From CAVQAH01 sp963784195 (GTDB lineage Bacteria > Acidobacteriota > Vicinamibacteria > Vicinamibacterales > 2-12-FULL-66-21): DNA of 64,000 bases. The notes beneath the pieces were generated by a model. That model made no database searches, had not been told where the DNA came from, and saw only the letters and a program-made list of their open reading frames with translations. Below are positions 6,827 through 16,900 of this stretch, piece by piece. Within the stretch, counting starts at the first letter, position 1; every line of letters begins with the position of its first letter. Position numbers and translations under genes: made by a program. Location of the stretch: assembly GCA_963784195.1 (NCBI GenBank), contig CAWARA010000009.1, positions 186,001 to 250,000 on the forward strand. The letters run 5' to 3'.

Positions 6827-7165
6827 ATGGGCTCATCCGCTCCTCTCGGCGAGTTCGAACAGCTCGTGCTGCTGGCCATCCTGCGGCTGGGCGAAGATGC
6901 CTACGGCGTGACGATCGCCGGCGAGCTCGAGCGGCGCGCCGGGCGCCGCGTCTCGCGCGGCGCGCTCTACACCACCCTCGATCGGCTGGAAACGAAGGGA
7001 CTGCTGCGCTGGAAGATCAACGCGGGAGCACGCGAGCGCGCCGAGCTGCCGCGACGGACCTACGCGGTCACCACCCGCGGGCTGGCGGTGCTGCGAGCGT
7101 CGCGGCAAGTCCTGCAACGGATGTGGAACGGCCTCGACGATCTGCTGAAGGAGCCGGCATCGTGA
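6827..7165 (+). CDS. PadR family transcriptional regulator
   Basis: 112 residues. The PadR winged helix is clear: LGEFEQLVLLAILRLGEDAYG, then SRGALYTTLDRLETKGLLRW, and the wing RRTYAVTTRGLAVL. A C-terminal helix (ASRQVLQRMWNGLDDLL) would provide the dimer interface. PadR factors repress efflux and stress genes and usually their own promoter. The start at ATG 6827 is four bases after the second operator palindrome and has no Shine-Dalgarno. The stop overlaps the GTG of the following permease by four bases (GTGA), so the regulator and transporter are one translational unit, as is usual for acidobacterial PadR/ADOP pairs. Confidence 0.9.
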   Translation: MGSSAPLGEFEQLVLLAILRLGEDAYGVTIAGELERRAGRRVSRGALYTTLDRLETKGLLRWKINAGARERAELPRRTYAVTTRGLAVLRASRQVLQRMWNGLDDLLKEPAS

Positions 7166-9856
7166 CCCTCAGGTCGACCATCAAGCCACCTCGCCTGGCA
7201 ACCTGGCTCCTCAGCCGCGTCCTCCCGCATGACGGCCGCGCTGCGAACATCGCCGGGGACCTGCTCGAGGAGTTCTACGCCGATGCGGCACATTCGAGGA
7301 TGACTGCTGCGTGGCGCTACTGGCGGCACACGTTGTCGATCGCTGTGCGCTATAGCGGGAACGCCCGGCGTGCGGCACGTGAACGGCCGCCGTCCCGTCA
7401 GCGCGTTTCGGGATGGCTCGACGTGATGCGCCACGACCTCTCTTACGCCATCCGCTCGCTGGCGAAAGCGCCGGCGTTCTCGGCTGTCGCGATCCTGACC
7501 CTGGCTGTCGGCATCGGCGCGAACGCGGCCATCTTCAGCGTGCTCCACGCCGTCGTGCTCGCCGATCTTCCCTACCATCGGGCGGACCGCCTTGCGGTGC
7601 TCTGGACGCTGAACGTTCGTCAGAACATTCCCGACGGATCCTCGTACCTCAATTTTCGTGACTGGAAGGAGCAGAGCCGTCAATTCGAGAACATGGCGGT
7701 CTATCGCCGTCCAGAATTCACGCGTGCGACGGTCACAGGCGGGCAGGAAGCGGAACGGATCCACATCGCGCTGGTCGGTCCTGGATTCTTTCAGGTGCTC
7801 GGTGCCCCACCCGTGCTCGGCCGGACTTTCGACGACCTCTGACTTTCGCGGTGCGCAGCGGCCGGTCATCATCAGCCACAGTTTGTGGCGGCAGCGCTTC
7901 GCCGGCGATCCCGCGGTTCTCGGAGCGTCGCTGGATATCGATGGCACGCCGAGCCAGGTCGTCGGCGTCATGCCCCACGGCTTCGAGTTCCCGAACAAGG
8001 ACGTCCAGTTGTGGCAGCCGATCTCGGTGATGCGCAACTGGGAAGCGCTTCAGACCAACCCGCGAAGCCGCGACGCCGACATGCTGATGGTCGTCGGCCG
8101 CCTGGCGCCTCTGGCAACGATCGAGACGGCTCGCGCGGAGCTCGACATGATCGCCGCGCGCCTTCGTGACGACTACCCCGATTCCAATGCGGGAAGCGGC
8201 GTCCTGATTCAACGCCTGACGGACCAGGTGATCGGGTCGCGCACGGAGCGGTCGCTCTGGTTGTTGTTCGGTGCCGTGGCCTTCGTCCTTCTGATCGCGT
8301 GCGCGAACGTCGCCAACCTCGTGCTCGCGAGAGGCGCCGCGCGCGTGCACGAGTTCTCGTTGCGCACTGCGCTTGGCGCCAGCCGGACGCGCCTCGTCCG
8401 GCTCGTTCTCACCGAGAACATCGTCCTCGCGGTCCTGGCGGCCGGCGCCGGGCTGATACTCGCGGGCCTGATTCTGAAGATCCTGACGACATGGGCGGCC
8501 AGAGCGCTCCCCCGTCTCGAGAACGTGCAGCTGGACGTGAACGTCTTCCTGTTCGCGCTCGCGATATCCCTGACCTGCGGTTTGGTCGCGGGTCTGCTGC
8601 CGGCATTTCAGCTTTCGGCGATGAATCCGGTGGAGCGGCTTCGTGAAGGGATCACTCGACCCGTGCTCGGAGGGCGGCGGCTCGCACACGTGCGGCAGGG
8701 TCTCGTCGTCGCCGAGCTCGCGCTCGCCGTCATGCTCCTCGCGGGCGCCGGCGTACTCATTCGCAGTTTTCTTCGCGTGCAGGCCATCGACCGAGGGTTC
8801 GATTCGCAACATACGTTGCTGCTGCAGGTGGACCTCGGATCGCGCTACGACGGCCCCCGTGCGATCGAATACTTCCGTCAGGCGCGCGCGCGCATTCAGG
8901 CGCTCCCCGGCATCGCGGACGCCGGCGCTATCAGCAACTTCTTCATCTCCCGCCGGCCCGACCTGCGGATCAGCCCGGAAGGCAGGCCACCGGATGCCCC
9001 CGACGATCCGGCGCCGCCTCTGATTCGCGACTGGGTCGTCCCCGGCTACTTCGAGGCGATGCGCATCCCGCTCGTCGCCGGTCGCTACCTGCAGGACGGC
9101 GACGTCAATCCCGATGCCCCCGACGTAGTCGTGATCAATCAGGAAATGGCCAGGCGGTTCTGGCCGGGCGAGGATGCCGTCGGCAAGCGGCTGAAGTTCG
9201 GACGCGTCCCAACCCCGGACGCACCGTGGGCCACCGTCGTCGGCGTCGTCTCGGACATGAAGCGCCAGGGGCTGGAAGAAACGCCCGTCGCCTGTCTTTT
9301 CGAGCCGGGCATCTCGACCCGGATGGATCTCGTCGTCAGAACACTCGGCGACCCTGCGTTGATGCGCAACGCGATTCGGGCGGAGCTGATGGCGCTGGAT
9401 CCGGCGATTCCTCCATATGGCATCGTGGCGGCCGAGCAACGGCTCGGCGACACCGTGTCGCTCCGCACGCTGCAGACGATCCTGCTCGCCGCCATGTCGG
9501 CATCGGCGCTGATCCTCGCCGTGATCGGCGTGTATGGCATCGTCCATCAATCGGTGGCGGCGCGGACGCGTGAGATCGGCCTGCGAATGGCGCTCGGTGC
9601 GAGCCGCCCTGAAGTCTTGCGGATGATTCTGTCGAGCGCGCTCGGGCTGGCTGCCGCCGGTCTCGGGCTTGGGCTGATCGGCGCATTGGCCATGTCGCGC
9701 ACGATGGCGTCGTTCCTCTATGAAACGAGCGCGGTTGATCCGTTGACGTACGCGTCGGTGATCGCGCTGCTCGTGGGCGTCACGGCGGCAGCCTGTCTCG
9801 TCCCGGCCCGCCGTGCGTCGCGGATCGATCCGATGGTTGCGCTCCGCTGCGACTGA
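7162..9856 (+). CDS. ADOP-type FtsX/MacB-like permease, one frameshift near 7840
   Basis: About 897 residues when corrected. The start is GTG 7162 with AAGGAG eight bases upstream. Order: a soluble prefix (residues 1-85, RLATWLLSRVLPHD); first TM helix FSAVAILTLAVGIGANAAIFSV; MacB-like periplasmic domain; FtsX core FVLLIACANVANLVLARGAA; TM pair; a second MacB-like domain; and a C-terminal FtsX core ending RIDPMVALRCD. The first frame stops after GRTFDDL at 7840; one extra base there, and reading resumes as DFRGAQRPVIIS. The architecture is that of acidobacterial duplicated orphan permeases, which lack an adjacent ATPase. Substrate unknown; likely envelope export or mechanotransmission. Confidence 0.85.
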
Positions 9857-9977
9857 CGGCGGCCGTCACGATCGTGTAAACGGGCACCATCGGGCGACGT
9901 GACCGGACAGCTGAGCCGGTTCGAGCCGTCACCTCTCCTCTATATATGTATGTCGAAGCAGCAGTCTCGAATTCGAC

Positions 9978-10024
9978 TTGACAGGCGCCGCCGCGCCGAT
10001 ATATTTAACTTATTAGTTATTTAA
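9978..10024 (+). promoter_or_regulatory. Strong promoter plus AT-rich dyad before the SRPBCC/ArsR pair
   Basis: TTGACA (9978-9983), spacer 16, TATATT (10000-10005). Immediately after comes an imperfect inverted repeat, TTAACT-TATT-AGTTAT, at 10005-10020. An ArsR-type repressor bound over the -10 and start region would shut the promoter; the ArsR gene is the second gene downstream. Confidence 0.65.
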
Positions 10025-10053
10025 TCGAATGGTTCATCAAGGAGCGTGAGCAC

Positions 10054-10551
10054 ATGGCAGTCAAGGGCAACACCGGATCGCTTGCAGTGACGTTGCCATC
10101 CGATCGCGAGATCCTGATGACACGGGTCTTCGACGCGCCGCGCGAGCTCGTCTTCGAGGCGCACACGACGCCCGAGCACGTCAGGCGCTGGTGGGGCAAG
10201 CACGGCACGACGCTTCCCGTGTGCGAGATGGACTTTCGTCCAGGCGGAGCCTATCGCTTCGTCCAGCGTGAGCCCGGGGGCACCGAGCACGGATTCCGTG
10301 GTGAGTACCGCGACATCGTGCCGCCGGAACGTCTCGTCTATACCTTCGAGTACGAGGGGCTGCCCGGTCACATCGCGGTGGAGACGCTGACCTTCGAAGA
10401 GACGGACGGCAAGACGACGATGACCAGCCGGATGATCTTCGACACGACCAGCGAGCGCGACGGCGCGCTGAAGTCGGGCATGGAGAACGGCGCGGCGCAG
10501 ACGATGGATCGCCTCGCGGCATATCTGGAGCTGATCGCGCGCGGGAAGTAA
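10054..10551 (+). CDS. SRPBCC (AHSA1-type) protein
   Basis: 165 residues from ATG 10054, nine bases after AAGGAG. The single AHSA1 domain is complete: ILMTRVFDAPRELVFEAHTT, the RRWWGKHG helix, MDFRPGGAYRFV, and a C-terminal helix GAAQTMDRLAAYLEL. Such proteins form a helix-grip cavity for hydrophobic ligands and commonly pair with ArsR regulators, which fits the next gene 46 bases downstream. A strong sigma70-like promoter and AT-rich dyad precede it. It is not closely similar to the SRPBCC protein at 5.2-6.0 kb and has no second domain. The ligand is unknown. Confidence 0.88.
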   Translation: MAVKGNTGSLAVTLPSDREILMTRVFDAPRELVFEAHTTPEHVRRWWGKHGTTLPVCEMDFRPGGAYRFVQREPGGTEHGFRGEYRDIVPPERLVYTFEYEGLPGHIAVETLTFEETDGKTTMTSRMIFDTTSERDGALKSGMENGAAQTMDRLAAYLELIARGK

Positions 10552-10562
10552 GGCGGCACGGC

Positions 10563-10591
10563 TTGACGGCTAATTAGCTAAATGGCAAATT
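10563..10591 (+). promoter_or_regulatory. Possible internal promoter with TTAGCTAA palindrome before arsR-like gene
   Basis: TTGACG (10563-10568), 17-base spacer containing the palindrome TTAGCTAA (10574-10581), then a weak CAAATT (10586-10591). The predicted start falls at the ATG 10598. No Shine-Dalgarno is seen, so a leaderless message is possible. Confidence 0.4.
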
Positions 10592-10597
10592 GGCTGA

Positions 10598-10900
10598 ATG
10601 ATTTCGGCGCAGATGGCCAAGGCGCTGGCCAACGATCGGCGGCTGCAGATCCTGGCCTGGTTGAAGGACCCCGCGGCGCACTTCCCGCCGCAGAGGGATG
10701 GCGACCTCGTGCGTGACGGGGTCTGCGGTCTCTTCATCGCCGAGAAACTCGGCGTCAGCGCGCCAACCGCCAGCGAGCACCTGCGCGTACTCGCCCAGGC
10801 CGGGCTCATTCGCGGGAAGCGAATCAAGCAGTGGACCTTCTACAAGCGTGACGAGGTGCGGATCCGCGAAGCGAAGCGCTCGCTCACGACCGGCTGGTGA
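10598..10900 (+). CDS. ArsR-family helix-turn-helix regulator
   Basis: 100 residues. The winged helix reads MAKALANDRRLQILAWLKDP, then VCGLFIAEKLGVSAPTASEH (recognition helix), LRVLAQAGLIRGKRIKQWTF and the wing. There are cysteines only in the DGVCG turn; no metal-binding CxC motif is present, so metal sensing is unlikely. It follows the SRPBCC gene in the same direction and probably represses the pair. The DGVCGLF insertion before helix 3 is shared by a well-populated ArsR subgroup associated with AHSA1 genes. The start is taken as ATG 10598, without a Shine-Dalgarno. Confidence 0.88.
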   Translation: MISAQMAKALANDRRLQILAWLKDPAAHFPPQRDGDLVRDGVCGLFIAEKLGVSAPTASEHLRVLAQAGLIRGKRIKQWTFYKRDEVRIREAKRSLTTGW

Positions 10901-10956
10901 CGGGCTAACAGTTTGTTAATTTGCATTTTACTAATTGTGTGGCACCGTAGAGCGGC

Positions 10957-11913
10957 ATGAGCACCAGCACCATCCCCGCATCGATCGATTCGATCAATAT
11001 CCGGCGCGCGCATGACATCATCCGCCCGTACATCCGGCTGACGCCGGTGATCACGGTCCCCGGATCCGACTTTGGCCTCGGCCCCTTTCCGCTGAGCCTC
11101 AAGCTCGAGCTGATGCAGCACTCGGGGTCGTTCAAAGCCCGCGGCGCGTTTGCCAACCTGTTGCTGCGCGATGTCCCCGCTGCGGGAGTTGCCGCAGCCT
11201 CCGGCGGTAACTTCGGCGCAGCGGTCGCCTGTGCGGCGAAGCGCCTCGGCATCCCCGCGCGGATCTTCGTCCCCACGATTTCCTCGCCGGCGAAGGTGGC
11301 CAAGATTCGCGACTACGGCGCCGACTTGGCCATCGTCGGCCAGGACTACGACGATGCGCTCGCCGCCTGCAATGCGTGGGCACAGGAAACGGGCGCGCTG
11401 CAGGTGCATGCGTTCGATCAGACGGAAACAATCCTCGGCCAGGGCACGGTCGGCGCTGAACTGTCCGAGCAGGTGCCCGGACTGGATACGGTAATCACGG
11501 GTGTTGGCGGCGGCGGGCTGATCGGTGGCGTCGCCGCATGGTTCGCGGGAAAGGCTCGCGTGGTCGGAGTCGAACCGGAAGGAGCGCCGACCCTGACGGA
11601 GGCGATGCGAGCCGGCTGCCCGGTCGATGCACCGGTTGGCAGCGTGGCCGCCGATTCGCTCGCCCCGCGCCGCGTCGGCGAACTGGCGTTCCCCATCGCG
11701 CGGGCCTACGTCGATCCGGTGATCTGCGTGACCGACGAGGAGATCGAGCGGGCGCAGGCGACCCTGTGGCAGTCGCTGCGGATCATCGCCGAACCCGGCG
11801 GCTCGGCCGCATTTGCGGCGCTCTTGAGCGGCCGCTACACGCCGAAGCCGGACGAACGGGTCGCGGTTGTCGTCAGCGGCGGCAACACCACGCCTCAGGT
11901 CAGTTCGCGGTAG
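10957..11913 (+). CDS. Threonine/serine dehydratase-like PLP enzyme
   Basis: 318 residues, fold type II PLP enzyme. The Schiff-base lysine is Lys60 in SGSFKARGA. ASGGNFG and the phosphate-binding glycine loop GVGGGGLIGG follow, and the C-terminus has PGGSAAFAAL and VVVSGGNTT. Members deaminate L-threonine or L-serine to 2-ketobutyrate or pyruvate plus ammonia. There is no C-terminal ACT domain, so this resembles the short catabolic form rather than the isoleucine-regulated IlvA. An AT-rich spacer with the AACA-GTT-TGTT dyad precedes it. The 3' end overlaps the convergent PAS gene by 14 bases. Confidence 0.9.
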   Translation: MSTSTIPASIDSINIRRAHDIIRPYIRLTPVITVPGSDFGLGPFPLSLKLELMQHSGSFKARGAFANLLLRDVPAAGVAAASGGNFGAAVACAAKRLGIPARIFVPTISSPAKVAKIRDYGADLAIVGQDYDDALAACNAWAQETGALQVHAFDQTETILGQGTVGAELSEQVPGLDTVITGVGGGGLIGGVAAWFAGKARVVGVEPEGAPTLTEAMRAGCPVDAPVGSVAADSLAPRRVGELAFPIARAYVDPVICVTDEEIERAQATLWQSLRIIAEPGGSAAFAALLSGRYTPKPDERVAVVVSGGNTTPQVSSR

Positions 11914-12529
11914 CCTGCTCGCTTGTCGCCGGCAAGACGTCCGGGGAACGCGTGGTCGGGGTCATCGGCTGGAGGAACCACAGATACCGTCCCGACTGCT
12001 CCGGCGATTCCGGCACGATCACGACCAGCATCTCGCGCGGGGCGCGCTCCTTCGGTCTGATCGTCATCACTTGTTCGATCCGCGTGCGATTGGTGGCAGC
12101 CGACAGGAGTGCCGTGCCGAACTTCTCGCGGTCATCCGAGAAATGCAGCAGCAACCGGCCAGCAAGATGTTTCGCGCTGATATTCAGGAAGAGCGAAGCG
12201 GGCCGGTTCGCGCTGATGATCGTGCCCGCAGTGTCGGTCACGAGGCAGGGCACCGGAACGCGATCGAAGAGGTAGCCCCAGCTGGCGCTGGAGCGCCTGA
12301 TGTCTGCCTGCATTCTTCGTTGCAGGAGCTGAGCTCCGGCGAGTTCCTGAAGAAGCGTGACGCTCAGACTGAGCGCATCTTCCAGCAGGTCCACCGCGGC
12401 CGGCGGCAGAGCGCCCGTCCTCAACTTGCGTATGCGATTCTGCAGCTCACCCAACTCCTGAGCCCATCGACGCGTCGATGCGCCATCGGCCGTGGGAGCC
12501 GGTCTCGTGTCGGATGCGTCCTCAGACAT
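11900..12529 (-). CDS. PAS-domain protein
   Basis: 209 residues. The N-terminal ~90 residues are helical (RRWAQELGELQNRIRKLR, then LLEDALSLSVTLLQELAGAQ). From ~95 a PAS fold follows: VPVPCLVTDTAGTIISANRP, ASLFLNISAKHLAGRLLLHF, and strands LVVIVPES and GRYLWFLQPM. No kinase, cyclase or DNA-binding output is present, so it is probably a sensor or partner subunit. Its start overlaps the end of the receiver gene by eight bases, which suggests co-translation as a two-gene signalling unit. The ligand is unknown. Confidence 0.75.
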   Translation of the reverse strand: MSEDASDTRPAPTADGASTRRWAQELGELQNRIRKLRTGALPPAAVDLLEDALSLSVTLLQELAGAQLLQRRMQADIRRSSASWGYLFDRVPVPCLVTDTAGTIISANRPASLFLNISAKHLAGRLLLHFSDDREKFGTALLSAATNRTRIEQVMTIRPKERAPREMLVVIVPESPEQSGRYLWFLQPMTPTTRSPDVLPATSEQATAN

Positions 12530-12983
12530 GGTCCTTCACGACCCGCAGCTTGGGTTTGGATGCCGATCCCGATGCCGGCCTCGACAGATCCCGGACGATG
12601 GCGAGCAGATCCTGCGGATCCACCGGTTTCAACAGGGCCGTGTTACAGCCCGCCGCAATTGCCTTGTCAGTGCAGTTGTCGTCGCCCGACACGAAGACGA
12701 TCGGGACATTGACGCCTTCCGCGCAGCCGCGAAGCGCCCGCGCCACGTCTAAACCGTCGAGACTGGGAAGCCGGCCGTCGAGGAGCACGAGATCCGGAAT
12801 CGTCCGGCGCGCCTCGGCGAGAGCCTTCAGCCCATCTTCGCACTCGATCACCACGAACCCGTTGATGGTCAGCAGCTCGCGCAGCATCATCCGCGTGTCT
12901 TCATGGTCGTCTGCCACGAGGACGATAGGCTGCGCCTGGGTAGACAGGCGATCCACGTATCCCGTTTTGGGTGTGCCCGCCAT
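12522..12983 (-). CDS. Single-domain response regulator (receiver only)
   Basis: 153 residues: a 19-residue lead and one receiver. The acidic pair is Asp25/Asp26, the phospho-acceptor Asp69 in LVLLDGRLP, the conserved Ser/Thr in VFVSGDD, and the Lys in LLKPVD. A basic tail (SKPKLRVVKDHV) replaces an output domain. CheY-like or Spo0F-like signalling is implied. It is translationally linked to the PAS gene and lies in a cluster with a NarL regulator and a large CheB/CheR-kinase, so phosphoryl transfer within the cluster is plausible but inferred. Confidence 0.88.
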   Translation of the reverse strand: MAGTPKTGYVDRLSTQAQPIVLVADDHEDTRMMLRELLTINGFVVIECEDGLKALAEARRTIPDLVLLDGRLPSLDGLDVARALRGCAEGVNVPIVFVSGDDNCTDKAIAAGCNTALLKPVDPQDLLAIVRDLSRPASGSASKPKLRVVKDHV

Positions 12984-13129
12984 GGTGTGAAGAATTCGTA
13001 CACTGTCACGGATTGAGGTTTCGCAACATCGGGAGTATTTCCAGCCGCGCTCAGGGTTTCTCCTGAGGCGTCACTATGGATGAGCTTGGCTGGAAGTAGG
13101 CACCTGAGCTTCGAAAGCTTCAGGCTCGA

Positions 13130-13777
13130 TCAGACGTTCTCCAGCCACCCCTGGAGCAGGGCGAACCGCACGATGTCGATTCGGCTCGACATCCCCAGCT
13201 TGTGCATGCCGTTCGCTTTGTGGGTCTCGATTGTCTTGACGCTCAGGTCGAGGCGGCCGGCGATTTCCTTGTTGCTGTACCCCCACGCAATGAATCGCAT
13301 CACTTCCTCTTCGCGGGCCGTGAGGCTGGTGGCGGAACCGGAGGGAACGCTCTGTCGATGACGGTAATCGGTAATGAGCCTGTCAGCGATCGCCGGATCG
13401 ATGTACGTGCCACCGGCGGCAATGGAGCGAATGGCGTGGAGGAGCTCGCTGGAACTGCTCTGCTTGAGGACGTAGCCCGATACCCCCGCGCGGAGCAATT
13501 GCCGGACGTACCCATCATCAGCATGCCGCGTCAGGGTCAGCACTTTCACGGCCGGGCAGCACTCCTTGATCGCCTGTGTCGCTTTCAGGCCGTTCAGCCG
13601 TGGCATCGACACATCGAGCACGACGATATCCGGCGACAGGGCTTGCGTCTGGGAGACGGCCTCATGACCGTTTTCTGCCTCGCCGACGACCTCCATGTCG
13701 GCCTGGGCATTGAGGATCAGCCTGAGTCCCTCACGCACGGTTTCGTGATCTTCGGCCAGAAGAATCCGTAACTTCAT
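13130..13777 (-). CDS. NarL/FixJ-family response regulator
   Basis: 215 residues. The receiver (1-125) has Glu9/Asp10, phospho-acceptor Asp55 in VVLDVSMP and Lys in YVLKQ. The C-terminal LuxR HTH (~147-205) shows LTAREEEVMRFIAWGYSNKE, then IAGRLDLSVKTIETH. The SNKEIA/KTIETHK block is the recognition element. It is divergent from a kinase whose dimerisation domain is HisKA_3, the type that partners NarL regulators, across 127 bases. The two are the likely cognate pair. No gene follows closely downstream; a weak hairpin at 13050-13067 may terminate it. Confidence 0.92.
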   Translation of the reverse strand: MKLRILLAEDHETVREGLRLILNAQADMEVVGEAENGHEAVSQTQALSPDIVVLDVSMPRLNGLKATQAIKECCPAVKVLTLTRHADDGYVRQLLRAGVSGYVLKQSSSSELLHAIRSIAAGGTYIDPAIADRLITDYRHRQSVPSGSATSLTAREEEVMRFIAWGYSNKEIAGRLDLSVKTIETHKANGMHKLGMSSRIDIVRFALLQGWLENV

Positions 13778-13904
13778 CGCATACCCTCGCCAGCGGACAA
13801 CCTTATACTACGCTTATCACGCGCTGGCGACTCTCTGCTGGCCGTGTTCCGTCCATCGCCGCGACGAGCGAACTCAGCCGCACCCACTCGCGAGATGAAG
13901 CCCC

Positions 13905-16900
13905 ATGAGTACCGATGAATTCCTGATCGTCGGCCTCGGCGCGTCGGCGGGCGGCATCAAGGCCTTCAAAGAGTTCTTCGAGAACGTGCCAGCGGACAGC
14001 GGCATGGCCTACGTGGTCGTCCTCCACCTGTCGCCGGAGCACGACAGCCACCTCGCCGAAGTGCTGCAGGTGTCGGCATCCATTCCGGTCACGCAGGTCC
14101 GGGAGCGGGTGCGCATCCAGCCCAATCACGTGTATGTCGTGCCGCCCAATCAGAGCCTGTCGATGCCCGACGGCCATCTTGGCGTCTCGAACGTGACGCG
14201 CATCGAAGAACGGCGGGCTCCGGTCGACATCTTCTTCCGCACGCTTGCCGAATCGCGGCATTCCTACGCAGCGTGCGTCGTCTTGTCCGGCACGGGCGCC
14301 GACGGGTCAATGGGATTGAAGCGCGTGAAGGAGCTCGGCGGGATCTGCGTCGTTCAGGATCCAGACGAAGCGGAGTTCAGCGATATGCCGCGCAATTCGA
14401 TTGCCACGGCGCTCGTCGACCATGTACTTCCCGTCGAGGCCATTCCCGCGAAGCTCATCGCCTATCGCAACAGTCTCGCCACGCTGCCGATCGAGATCGA
14501 GGAACCAGACCGGCCGGCCATCGATGAACAGTCGTTGCGCGAGCTGTTCGGCCATCTTCGAGCCGGGACCGGGCACGACTTCTCCAACTACAAGCGGGCC
14601 ACCGTCCTTCGGCGGGTCCATCGCCGGATGGGAGTTCACCAGATTCTCGATCTCGGGACCTACGCGCATTACGTTCGCGAGCAGCCCGAGGAAGCGCAGG
14701 CGCTCCTGAAGGACCTGCTCATCAGCGTGACGAATTTCTTCCGCGATCGTGACGCGTTCGGGTCACTCGAACGCGTCGTTCTTCCAAAGCTCTTTCAGTC
14801 GAAGACGGAGAACGATCAGGTCCGCGCCTGGGTCGCCGGGTGCGCCACCGGTGAAGAGGCCTACTCGCTCGCCATGCTGCTGGCCGAGCACTCGGCCGGC
14901 GTTCCCGGCGCCCCCATGGTGCAGATCTTTGCGACGGATATCGACGTGGATGCCATCGCGATGGCCCGCGAGGGTGTCTACACGATCAACGATGCCGCCG
15001 ACGTTCCGGCGGAGCGGCTGCGCCGTTTCTTTCAGAAGGAGGGCGACGCGTATCGGGTGCGGAAGGAACTGCGCGAGATGGTGCTCTTCGCGCACCACAA
15101 CATCATCAAGGATCCGCCATTCTCCCATCTCGATCTGGTCTCCTGCCGGAACCTGCTCATCTACCTCAATCACTCCGCACAGCGGCGGGTGATGGAAGTC
15201 ACGCACTTCGCGCTGAACCCCGAGGGCTACCTGTTCCTGGGCTCGACGGAATCGATTGAAGGGTCCGGCGATCTGTTCGTGGTGGTCGACAAGGATGCGC
15301 ACATCTTTCAGAGCCGCGCCACGTCCGCGCGGATCAGCATTCCGATCGCCGAGCTGGCGGCGCCGAACGAGAGACGCGTCCTGGACCAGGCGGGAGAGGC
15401 GAGGACCAAGGAGCGATTGTCATTCGCCGACCTCCATCTCCGGCTCCTCGAGCAATACGCGCCTCCCTCCATGGTCGTCAACGAGGACCACGAGATCGTG
15501 CACGTGTCGGAGAGCGCGGGCCGGTTCCTGCAGTTCGTCGGCGGCGAACCCACGCACAACCTGTTGCAGGTGGTCCGGCCGGAGTTGAGGCTGGAGTTGC
15601 GCACGGCCTTGTACCAGTCGGCGCAACAGCGAACGAACGTGACCGCGAGCGACCTGACGGTACGGCTCGACAACGAGACCGTATCCGTCGACATCATCGT
15701 GCGACCAGTCCTGCGCCCGACTGATACGGCTCAGGGGTTCTTCCTGATCATCTTCCAGGAGCGCCAGAGAGGGATTCACGATGCGGCGGCGGCCCCTGCG
15801 AACACCATCCCGGCGCCGGCGCGGCAGATCGACGCGGCCCGCCAGCTCGAAGACGAGGTGATCCGGCTGAAGGCCACGCTGCGGACGACGATCGAACGCG
15901 ACGAAACGCAGGCCGAAGAGCTGAAGGCCTCGAATGAAGAGCTGCAGGCGATGAACGAAGAGCTCCGCTCTTCTGCCGAAGAACTGGAAACAAGCAAGGA
16001 GGAGTTGCAGTCGCTGAACGAGGAAATGCGTACGGTCAACCAGGAGTTGAAGATCAAAATAGAGGAGCAGGTTCAGGCCAACGACGACATTTACAACCTG
16101 ATCAACTCCGCCGAGATCGGCACGCTCTTTCTCGATCGAGCCGCGCGCATCAAATTGTTCACGCCACGGACGCGCGATATCTTCAGCCTGCTGCCGGTCG
16201 ATCGCGGCCGTCAGCTCGCGGACATCAACAACCACCTCCTGAGTACAGACCTGACGGCGGACATCGACCGGGTTCTCCAGCACCAGGAGCGTGTCGAGCG
16301 AGAGGTCCAGACCAGGGACGGTCGCTGGTTCATGATGCGGCTCATCCCATACCGCACGGCGGAAGACCACATCGACGGTGCCGTGCTCACGTTTTTCGAC
16401 ATTACCGTGCGCAAGCTGGCCGAAGAGGCGCTCAGGCGATCGGAAGAGCGGATGCGTCTGGTCCTGGAGAGTGTCGCCGACTATGCCATCCTGACGCTCG
16501 ATGAGGAGGGGCGCATCGATACATGGACCGCAGGCGCCAGAGCCATGTTCGGCTTCACCGAGCCGGAAGCGGTTGGTTCGTCTTTCGACTTGTTATCGAC
16601 ACCCGAGGATCGCGAGCGCGGCGTGGCGGCCGCCGAGCTTCGGCAGGCGAGAGTCGCGGGACGGGCCGTCGACGAGCGCTGGCACGTGCGCAAGGATGGT
16701 ACGCGGGTGTTCGTCTCCGGCACGCTGTCGCCCTTGCGCAGCGCGCACGGGGTGATCGTGGGCTACGTGAAAATCGCCCGGGATCTGACCGAACGCAAGA
16801 GGTTGGAGGATGCGCTCCACCACGCCAACGACGATCTCGATGCGCGCGTGCAGGAGCGGACACGGGAGCTCGCGGATGCCAACGTGACGCTCGATTTGGA

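Noticed and set aside
7800..7860. Programmed ribosomal frameshifting in the ADOP gene
   Set aside because: No slippery heptamer or downstream structure is seen and many other genes have similar breaks, which favours sequence error.
7733..9550. Long minus-strand open frame of about 600 codons
   Set aside because: It is antisense to the ADOP permease; composition is Arg/Asp-rich without domains, as expected of a shadow in high-GC DNA.
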